DNA from: a virus
Strand: one strand, 5' to 3'
IMG/VR virus record: IMGVR_UViG_3300008339_010012
Span: 1-37,751 of that record
DNA length: 37,751 nt
Part shown: positions 29,621 to 36,596 of the stretch, piece by piece
Numbering within the stretch: the first letter of the stretch is position 1
How the letters are laid out: each line of letters begins with the position of its first letter
Notes under the pieces: model-generated
The model's database searches: none
The model's input: the letters and a program-made list of their open reading frames with translations, nothing else
What the model was told of the DNA's origin: nothing
Made by a program: the position numbers and the translations under genes

Positions 29621-30245
29621 TTTACTACGATTTAATTTCGGTCAAAAATACCTTGTCTTAGATACTGAGACAGAAGGTTTGAATCTTTGTCATACTCGAC
29701 CTTGGCAAATTGCTTGGATCGAAGCTGTTGGCAAAAAGATCGTTAGCCGCCAAGAGAGATACATCTGGTGGGACGATTTAAAGGTAAGTGAGGAAGCTGC
29801 GCGAATCACTGGATTTAACTATGAGAAATATCGCTCTCTAGCAAAGAGTCCAAAAGAAATCTTGAAAGAGTTTTTGCCGCTTCTTAAAGACAAGAATACA
29901 AAAATCATTGGACAGAACATTCTTGGGTTTGATGTTTACATGATTAATTCATGGATGAAACATGCTGGTTTAGAAACAGACTATTCTTATGTAAAGAATA
30001 TTCTCGACACAAAGGCTATCGCCATGTCTATCGCTAAGGGCGTTAAAACAGTAGACACAAACGATTTAATCTCTTGGCAGTATAGATGGTTAAATTATAG
30101 AGAGAAGGGAATCAAAACAAGCCAAGCTCACTTGCTTAAAACATACGATATTCCGCATGATCCATCAAAACTTCATGATGCTCTTTATGATATTGAAATG
30201 ACCTTTCAAATTTTCCAGAAACAGATTTATGACATCGAAATTTAA
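29610..30245 (+). CDS. DnaQ-like 3'-5' proofreading exonuclease
   Basis: 211 residues from ATG 29610, an 11-nt overlap (ATGAAGGATAA) with the PHP gene. DEDDh motifs are complete: Exo I D18 and E20 (LVLDTETEGL), Exo II D108 (GQNILGFDVYMINSW), Exo III H189 and D194 (KLHDALYDIEMTF). It should remove mismatched nucleotides from 3' ends. Placed between the PHP and polymerase parts of DnaE, it recalls PolC, where an exonuclease lies inside PHP, except that here it is a free gene. Its stop overlaps the polymerase start by 17 nt. Confidence 0.9.
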   Translation: MKDNLLRFNFGQKYLVLDTETEGLNLCHTRPWQIAWIEAVGKKIVSRQERYIWWDDLKVSEEAARITGFNYEKYRSLAKSPKEILKEFLPLLKDKNTKIIGQNILGFDVYMINSWMKHAGLETDYSYVKNILDTKAIAMSIAKGVKTVDTNDLISWQYRWLNYREKGIKTSQAHLLKTYDIPHDPSKLHDALYDIEMTFQIFQKQIYDIEI

Positions 30246-32802
30246 TATGTTAAACGAATTCCAAAAATACGAAAGCCCAACACTTCCTGGAGTTAAACTC
30301 CCACAAATCATTATTGAACAAAAATATTATGATACTTTAGGGATTCCGAATACCTCAAGCAATTACCAATTCTTGCGCAAGCTCTGTCATAAAGGAGTTC
30401 TTGATAAAGGTATCAATAAAAAAGAAAACGCTCAAATTTATTACGATAGAGTTAAAACTGAGCTAGAGCTTTTTGAAGAATTGGGGTTCATTGATTATGT
30501 TTTGCTTAACTGGGACATTTTAAATTTCTGTCATGAAAACAATATTCCAACAGGACCAGGGCGTGGAAGTGCTGCTGGTTCTCTTGTTCTTTATCTCATT
30601 CAAGTAACGAAGGTTGACCCAATCGAATACGATCTTTATTTTGAGCGTTTCGTTTCTAAGAGTCGAGCTAAAAAGATTGTTGTTGGAGATGAGGTTTATC
30701 TTGACGGCTCCCTATTAGCAGATGTGGATAACGATATTGCTTATGAACGCCGACACGAAGTATTGTCGTTCATTGAGAAGAAATATTCTGGCAAGACTTG
30801 TAAAATTTTAACATTAAATACTCTCAGCAGTAAACTCTGTATTAAAGAATGTGGTAAGCTGGTTGGCGAAATGCCAGAGTCTACCGTTAATGAAATTAGC
30901 GATTTGATTCCGAAGAAATTTGGGAAGGTTGCTTCTTTAAAACAAGCGGTAGAAGAGAGCGAAAAGTTTAAAGAGTTCGCTGTTCAAAATCAGAGAGTAT
31001 TTAAGATCGCCCAGAAACTAGAAGGCTTAATCAAGAACACTGGTGTTCATCCTTCTGGCATTGCTATCAGCCACTACTCTCTAGAGGATATAATGCCCCT
31101 TCAGACGACTTCTGAAGGTGATCTAGTGTCGGGATATGATATGAACGATGTGGCGAGCTTATGCGTCAAATTCGATATTCTAGGACTCAGAACACTATCT
31201 GTAATTCAAGACGTTTGTTCGCAGATTGATTTGGATATTTTATCTGTTGATTTAAAGGGTAAAGATATTTACGACAACCTTCAACACATCATTACTCCTC
31301 AAGGTCTTTTCCAGATTGAAGCTGATACTAACTTCCATGTTTGCCAAAAGGTTAAACCTAAAAATTTAGAACAGCTTTCCGCTGTGGTTGCTATCGCAAG
31401 ACCTGGAGCTTTAGATTTCCTTAGTCGTTATACCAGATATGTAGAGACGGGAGAGTTTCAAAGCGTTCATCCATTGTTTGACGAGATTCTTCAATACACT
31501 GGAGGCATTCCACTCTATCAAGAACAGCTTATGAAGATGGCTGTAAAGGTTGGATTCACTCTTGATGAGTCAGAACAGCTTCGTCGTATCGTTGGCAAAA
31601 AGAAAGTTGACCAAATGGGAGCTTGGCAGCAGAAGATTAAAGACAAGATCGAAGAAAACGAACTTGATCCTATTGTGGGAGATGTGCTTTGGAAAGTAGC
31701 CGAAGACTCTGCGAACTATTCCTTTAACAAATCACATTCGATCTCTTACGCTATTCTCGCTGCTTGGACTGTTTATCTTAAATTCAAATATCCTCAGAAT
31801 TTCTTTTTGAGCCTTTTGAAGATGACTCAGTTTGAGCCAGACTCTTATGAAGAAATTAATAAAATCAGTCAAGAGTTGGCTCTTTTCAATATCAAACTTC
31901 TTCCGCCAGATCTGATCAAATCAAAAATCGACTTTTCTATTGAAGGAAAAAATATCAGATTCGGATTAAACAGTATCAAGGGTATTTCAGACAATACCAT
32001 GAAAGGCTTAATGGAATTTAGCAAAACAGAGTTGTCCAATAAATACGATGTATTCCAAGTCGCGAAACAAGTAGGGTTAAACATTGGCAATCTCTCCGCT
32101 TTGATTCAAGCTGGAGTATTGAATAGCTTTTCAGAAGATAGATGCAGATTGGTTCTTGAAGCTCAAACTTTCAACATCCTCACCGACAGAGAAAAAAGAC
32201 TATTCGCTTCTCTTGGAGAGAAGTATAAATACGATATTCTGAATACTATTCATGATTCGGTAAAACAAAAATCAATTGGTGACGATTCAAAAGCCATCAT
32301 GAGTGAAAAACGCTTCTCCACTTTTAAAGAGAAGTATGCGGGATACAGAGAAATCTACGATAAAAATATCAAGCATCCGAAATTCGCCAATTGGTTTTTT
32401 GAAACTAAATTACTTGGTTACTCTTATTCTCAGAATATCAGAGATATTTTTAAAGAAGACAGTGCCTCCAGATATGTTGACTGCTTAACGTTCAACGCTC
32501 TTGACATTAACGAGAACGTGCGTATGGTAGGAGTAGTGAAAGATTGCTACAGAAAGAAGAGTCAAAATGGAAACAAATACGCGAGAATTGAACTATCTGA
32601 TGAAAGCGGAAAGATCAAAGCTATGCTACTTGATTCCAACAACAAAATGCGCCTAACTGAGTATCTTGAAAACGGTAATAAACTTCCCAAAGAAGAAAGT
32701 ATCGTAATCATCACTGGCAAAAAAGGAGATGGAGTTCTTTTCATTGATAAAATGTCTATTTTAGATGAAAAGATTTATATGAAACTATCAGAAATTAAAT
32801 AA
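30229..32802 (+). CDS. DNA polymerase III alpha, polymerase portion without PHP
   Basis: 857 residues from ATG 30229; ATG 30247 lies just after the exonuclease stop and is an alternative. GPGRGSAAGSL (109-119) binds the incoming dNTP. D165 and D167 (ADVDND) and D316 (CVKFDILGLRTL) match the palm aspartates D401, D403 and D555 of E. coli DnaE. The thumb/fingers contain YQEQLMKMAV and RRIVGKKK. The NKSHSISYA segment and a C-terminal OB fold (VRMVGVVKD...GKIKAMLLDS) follow. About 10 extra residues sit before the first palm Asp. No clamp-binding motif is obvious. The N-terminal PHP is encoded separately upstream. Confidence 0.93.
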   Translation: MTSKFNMLNEFQKYESPTLPGVKLPQIIIEQKYYDTLGIPNTSSNYQFLRKLCHKGVLDKGINKKENAQIYYDRVKTELELFEELGFIDYVLLNWDILNFCHENNIPTGPGRGSAAGSLVLYLIQVTKVDPIEYDLYFERFVSKSRAKKIVVGDEVYLDGSLLADVDNDIAYERRHEVLSFIEKKYSGKTCKILTLNTLSSKLCIKECGKLVGEMPESTVNEISDLIPKKFGKVASLKQAVEESEKFKEFAVQNQRVFKIAQKLEGLIKNTGVHPSGIAISHYSLEDIMPLQTTSEGDLVSGYDMNDVASLCVKFDILGLRTLSVIQDVCSQIDLDILSVDLKGKDIYDNLQHIITPQGLFQIEADTNFHVCQKVKPKNLEQLSAVVAIARPGALDFLSRYTRYVETGEFQSVHPLFDEILQYTGGIPLYQEQLMKMAVKVGFTLDESEQLRRIVGKKKVDQMGAWQQKIKDKIEENELDPIVGDVLWKVAEDSANYSFNKSHSISYAILAAWTVYLKFKYPQNFFLSLLKMTQFEPDSYEEINKISQELALFNIKLLPPDLIKSKIDFSIEGKNIRFGLNSIKGISDNTMKGLMEFSKTELSNKYDVFQVAKQVGLNIGNLSALIQAGVLNSFSEDRCRLVLEAQTFNILTDREKRLFASLGEKYKYDILNTIHDSVKQKSIGDDSKAIMSEKRFSTFKEKYAGYREIYDKNIKHPKFANWFFETKLLGYSYSQNIRDIFKEDSASRYVDCLTFNALDINENVRMVGVVKDCYRKKSQNGNKYARIELSDESGKIKAMLLDSNNKMRLTEYLENGNKLPKEESIVIITGKKGDGVLFIDKMSILDEKIYMKLSEIK

Positions 32803-32814
32803 GAGTGTAAAAAG

Positions 32815-35223
32815 ATGAGGATGAAAAATTTCAACTTGACTCCACGGGTCAAAAAAGTTTTAGAAAACGCACAACTAGACGCTGAACAAGCGAAGCATGA
32901 GCGTGTAAACTGCGCCCACTTATTCAAAGCTTTATTTAAAATTAATTATCCCTTATTTGATTCTATTTTTAAACCATATAAAATAGACTACATTAATCTT
33001 TCTCAAAACATTATTCCTTTTGTGGAGGAGAATCATCCAGAATTCTTTAAGAAAAAGAATAGAGAAAAGCTATGGCATAACGAAGTCCAAGAAATTGTGA
33101 AATTCGCCAATCAAATTAGCGAAGAACTAAATCAAGAGTATATTGGGATAGAGCATTTCTTATATGCTTTGTTAACAACATCTCCCACAATCAGAGGATA
33201 TTTAGATTACAAAAAAGTACCCTATGAAAATATCGCAGAGAGTTTGATTTCTCACTTAAAGCCTCAACCCAAAGAAGATGTGGAAGTTGAAGAAAGAGAA
33301 ATGTCTGAATCAATAGAAACAAAAGAAGAGAATAAAACTAGGTATATTGAAAAATATTGCACGAATTTAAACGCTCTTGCAATGACTGATCGCGTTAATA
33401 ACGTCTTTGGTAGAGATAAAGAGATTGAAGCTCTTATAGAAACTGTCTTGAGAAAAACAAAAAATAATGTTATTCTTATAGGAGATCCTGGAGTTGGTAA
33501 AACGGCGATTGTAGAAGGCTTGGCATCAAAGATAGTCAATGAACAAGTAACTTATTTGCTTGGAGGCAGAATCGTCGTTTCGCTAAACGTAGCTTCAATG
33601 GTTGCAGGAACAAAATATCGTGGACAATTTGAACAACGATTCCAAGGATTATTAGACGAACTTAAAAAAGATAAGCGTTATATTTTATTCATTGATGAAA
33701 TTCATACAGTGATTGGCGCTGGAAGCGGAGAGGGATCGTTAGACGTAGCCAACATGATCAAGCCGTCTTTAGCAAGAGGAGAAATCTGCTGTATTGGAGC
33801 GACAACTCATGCTGAGTATAAGAAATACTTTGAGAAAGATGGAGCACTAAAACGCCGCTTTGAAGCTATTAACATTGATGAGCCTACTAAAGAACAGACT
33901 AAACAAATCATGATGAGTTCTAAAAAGGGCTTCGAAGAGTTTCATGAAGTTTCTTTCTCAGAGGAAATGATTAATAATCTGATTTATCTCTGCGATAAAT
34001 ACATGCCTTACCGCAAATTTCCAGATAAAGCTTTTGATATTCTTGATACGATTAGTTCAAGAGTTAAAATCAAAAACTTTAAAATGCCGCAATCTTTAGT
34101 TTCTTTGGAGAAGAAGATCAAAAGAGATTTAGAAAAAATGGACAGCCAAGCTGTTCGTGATAGATGCGAAGATATGATTGCCTCATATAGCGAGAAGCTT
34201 TTTGAATGGTCTAAGAAAGAAAAGAAAGCTGTTGCTATAACACTAGACGATCTAATAACTGTCTTTGCGGATAAGTTAAAAATTAATAAGAATAAAATAG
34301 TAATCGCGCAAAACTCTGAAGATGAAGAGATTTCTAAAGTCATGAAAGAAAATGTCTTTGGCCAAGATGAGGCTATGGAAAAACTTTCAGATATTTTAAT
34401 CTGTGCAAGGGCTGGTCTTAAAGATAAGAAAAAGCCATTAGCTAAATTTTTGTTTATCGGACCAACTGGAGTTGGCAAAACTTGGACCGCCAAGTTACTT
34501 GCTGAAAAGTTCTTTGGTAATGAAAAGCTACTGCTTAAACTTGATATGAGCGAATATCAAGAAGCTAGCTCTATTAATAAACTGATTGGCTCCGCTATTG
34601 GATACATTGGATGTGAAGAAGGAGGCGTATTAACTGAGTTCGTTCGCAACCACCCAAACTGTGTTGTTTTATTCGATGAAATCGAAAAAGCCAATAGAGA
34701 AATAAATAGCATTCTTTTACAGATCATGGATGACGGTTACGTTACCGATAGTCTTGGTCGCCGCATTGATTTCACTAATACGATTATTATTCTCACTGGT
34801 AATATTGGACAAGAGGAATCGGCAATGAAACCTTCTATGGGATTCAATTCTGTGGTCGAAAAACAAGAAGATGTTTATAAAAAAGCAGTGGAGAAATTCT
34901 TTAAACCAGAATTCTTAGGCAGACTTGACGAAGTTATTCCTTTTAAGAAAATTTCTAACAAAGAGTTTCATAAAATCTTGGAAACAATGATCGGTAAAAC
35001 AAAAGCCCTACTTTTAGAGCAAGGGCGCACGATTGAAATTGAAGAAGGTATCTTTGACCTATTGCTTAAAATCATTGAGAAAGAAGGAAGTAACGCTAGA
35101 GCGATTCAAAAAATCTATCGCAAAAATTTTGAAATCAATTTAGCCAAATTCCTTTGTCAAGATAAGTCTCCGATTATTTCTGCAAAAATAAATCAAAGCG
35201 AAGTAATTTTTCAAGCAGCTTAA
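32815..35223 (+). CDS. ClpC/ClpA-like AAA+ unfoldase with ClpP-binding-type loop
   Basis: 802 residues. An N-terminal Clp_N double repeat (about 5-150) binds substrates or adaptors. The first AAA+ module has Walker A GDPGVGKT (223-230) and Walker B D294-E295; a short middle segment of ClpC size, not the long coiled coil of ClpB, follows. The second module has GPTGVGKT (549-556) and VVLFDEIEKA. Between helix and arginine-finger region, at 675-677, is M-G-F, at the position of the V-G-F or I-G-L/F loop that docks ClpC, ClpA or ClpX on ClpP. It could use host ClpP for protein degradation. Start at 32815 or 32821. Confidence 0.85.
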   Translation: MRMKNFNLTPRVKKVLENAQLDAEQAKHERVNCAHLFKALFKINYPLFDSIFKPYKIDYINLSQNIIPFVEENHPEFFKKKNREKLWHNEVQEIVKFANQISEELNQEYIGIEHFLYALLTTSPTIRGYLDYKKVPYENIAESLISHLKPQPKEDVEVEEREMSESIETKEENKTRYIEKYCTNLNALAMTDRVNNVFGRDKEIEALIETVLRKTKNNVILIGDPGVGKTAIVEGLASKIVNEQVTYLLGGRIVVSLNVASMVAGTKYRGQFEQRFQGLLDELKKDKRYILFIDEIHTVIGAGSGEGSLDVANMIKPSLARGEICCIGATTHAEYKKYFEKDGALKRRFEAINIDEPTKEQTKQIMMSSKKGFEEFHEVSFSEEMINNLIYLCDKYMPYRKFPDKAFDILDTISSRVKIKNFKMPQSLVSLEKKIKRDLEKMDSQAVRDRCEDMIASYSEKLFEWSKKEKKAVAITLDDLITVFADKLKINKNKIVIAQNSEDEEISKVMKENVFGQDEAMEKLSDILICARAGLKDKKKPLAKFLFIGPTGVGKTWTAKLLAEKFFGNEKLLLKLDMSEYQEASSINKLIGSAIGYIGCEEGGVLTEFVRNHPNCVVLFDEIEKANREINSILLQIMDDGYVTDSLGRRIDFTNTIIILTGNIGQEESAMKPSMGFNSVVEKQEDVYKKAVEKFFKPEFLGRLDEVIPFKKISNKEFHKILETMIGKTKALLLEQGRTIEIEEGIFDLLLKIIEKEGSNARAIQKIYRKNFEINLAKFLCQDKSPIISAKINQSEVIFQAA

Positions 35224-35238
35224 CGTACTATTCAAGTA

Positions 35239-35463
35239 ATGAATACTTCTAATAATACCCGTCAAAATCAGATTGTTAATGCTATGCGCTCCAGCCGTGG
35301 ACGTTTCTTTGGCTTGACTACCACACAAGGCGCATCTGTTAATGGTCGCTTTGTGAGCGAAAGTGCAAAATATATTAATGTTTATGACCGTCATAACAAC
35401 GAGCATCGCAAGATTGCTAAGTCTAGTTTGGCGAGTCTGCGTCTTGGATCTACAGTGATCTAG
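35239..35463 (+). CDS. Small basic hypothetical protein
   Basis: 74 residues, pI clearly basic, with a compact core GRFFGLTTTQGASVNGRFVSES, YINVYDRHNNEHRKIAKSSL and a final LRLG. I recall similar small proteins in other large phages with no known function. Several beta strands are suggested, possibly an SH3-like fold. It lies 15 nt after the Clp stop and is followed by the terminator at 35490, so it is the last gene of the replication operon. Confidence 0.6.
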   Translation: MNTSNNTRQNQIVNAMRSSRGRFFGLTTTQGASVNGRFVSESAKYINVYDRHNNEHRKIAKSSLASLRLGSTVI

Positions 35464-35489
35464 TAGTTAAAAAACAGTCTCAGCTAATC

Positions 35490-35521
35490 AATAAACCCGT
35501 CGAATTAGACGGGTTTATTTT
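35490..35521 (+). terminator. Rho-independent terminator ending the replication operon
   Basis: A perfect 12-bp stem, AATAAACCCGTC with GACGGGTTTATT (35490-35501 and 35508-35519), and a 6-nt loop, with a T-run after it. The GC core is the same sequence as in the minus-strand terminator at 8475-8504. It separates the replication operon from the genes at 35532 and 36597. Confidence 0.88.
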
Positions 35522-35531
35522 TATTATATGT

Positions 35532-36590
35532 ATGGCAAGAATCACAAACCTTTTTAGAGATAGGCTATATGTATTTAGCTCTGCTCCAGAAATTTATGAA
35601 AATGAACAAATAATTATTTCTAACATCTTCGAAAAAGAAGGTTTAGAAAAGCCTAACGCATTGAGATTTTTAAACGCTAATGTTAATAATGATTTGTTTT
35701 TAATTACCAATAGTGATGGACAATTTTGCGTAAAGCTGTCTCTAGACAAGAACAACTCTAAACTAAAAAAAGAGTTTGACATCTTGAAAAACAATATTAA
35801 TAGAAAAATAACTTCGTTCCCAGTAGCATATGGAGTCTTGGAAAATATGGACTGTATTGAATACAGTATTGTGGGATATTTGCCGATGCCTAATTTATAT
35901 GATTTTGGACTTTCTCCAATTTTAGAATCCGAAAACTCTATTCCTTATTTTATTGAAAACTTAGCGCGTTTTGATAAGGCTAATGTTAAAGAAACAATCA
36001 ATGATCACTTCGATAAATATTTAAATTTTGATATTTTAAAAATTCCAGAAGTAGATGTAAAATGGATTGAGAATCACGCTCAAATCAGAGACATTGTTAA
36101 AGATCAAATCTTATATTTGCAAAAGATTATTAAAGAAAAATTATTAATTGCCGATCTTTTTGCTGATGATTTTTGCCATGGAGAGTTGAACTACTCAACT
36201 ATTTTACCCCTTGGAGAACAATTGCACGCTATTAATTTTGAGAATTCATATCGTGGAGATAAACTATTTGAACTATACTGTTTGAGATACGAGCTTTTCT
36301 ATACAGAAAAAGTAGAGCAAGAATTCATTAATAAAATTTCAGAAATTAATGGAGAGCCTTATTCTTTCGAAAAAATGAAAAAGACTAAAGAGCTTGCTTC
36401 TTATTTTAGTCTATTAAAAATCATGGTAGATTACTTAACTGAAGTATATATTCTTAAAGGCTCCCGTGAAAATAAAATCATTCATTGCGCTTTTAAACTT
36501 AGTAAAAATTACGATTCCTTTTATCAGCTTCCTGATTTCGATAAAAAACTCAAACCCTTAGCTGAATTTTTTGTAGAAAGTGTAATTTAA
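35532..36590 (+). CDS. APH-fold kinase-like protein with altered catalytic residues
   Basis: 352 residues. The fold outline of aminoglycoside/choline kinases is visible: LFLITNSDGQFCVKLS with the ATP-binding Lys68, a Glu81 helix, VAYGVLENMDCIEYSIVGYLP as hinge, and a catalytic segment FCHGELNYSTIL (215-225) followed by INFENSYRGDKLFELYCLRYE. Relatives have HGDxxxxN and D-F/W-E. Here the catalytic Asp is Glu218, the metal Asn is Thr223, and the metal Asp is Asn235. It may be inactive or act atypically. It lies between the terminator and a tail-fibre-like gene, starting 11 nt after the hairpin. Confidence 0.6.
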   Translation: MARITNLFRDRLYVFSSAPEIYENEQIIISNIFEKEGLEKPNALRFLNANVNNDLFLITNSDGQFCVKLSLDKNNSKLKKEFDILKNNINRKITSFPVAYGVLENMDCIEYSIVGYLPMPNLYDFGLSPILESENSIPYFIENLARFDKANVKETINDHFDKYLNFDILKIPEVDVKWIENHAQIRDIVKDQILYLQKIIKEKLLIADLFADDFCHGELNYSTILPLGEQLHAINFENSYRGDKLFELYCLRYELFYTEKVEQEFINKISEINGEPYSFEKMKKTKELASYFSLLKIMVDYLTEVYILKGSRENKIIHCAFKLSKNYDSFYQLPDFDKKLKPLAEFFVESVI

Positions 36591-36596
36591 TTGTGT

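Noticed and set aside
23406-32802. Inteins in RecA, DnaB or polymerase genes
   Set aside because: These are common insertion sites in phages, but GMNEGGKT, ARSGVGKT, GPGRGSAAGSL and the palm motifs are uninterrupted, and the proteins have normal length.
34008-34493. 161-codon minus-strand open frame inside the Clp gene
   Set aside because: It lies wholly within a clearly conserved AAA+ gene on the other strand, is Ser/Leu/Phe-rich as mirror frames of AT-rich genes are, and shows no domain.
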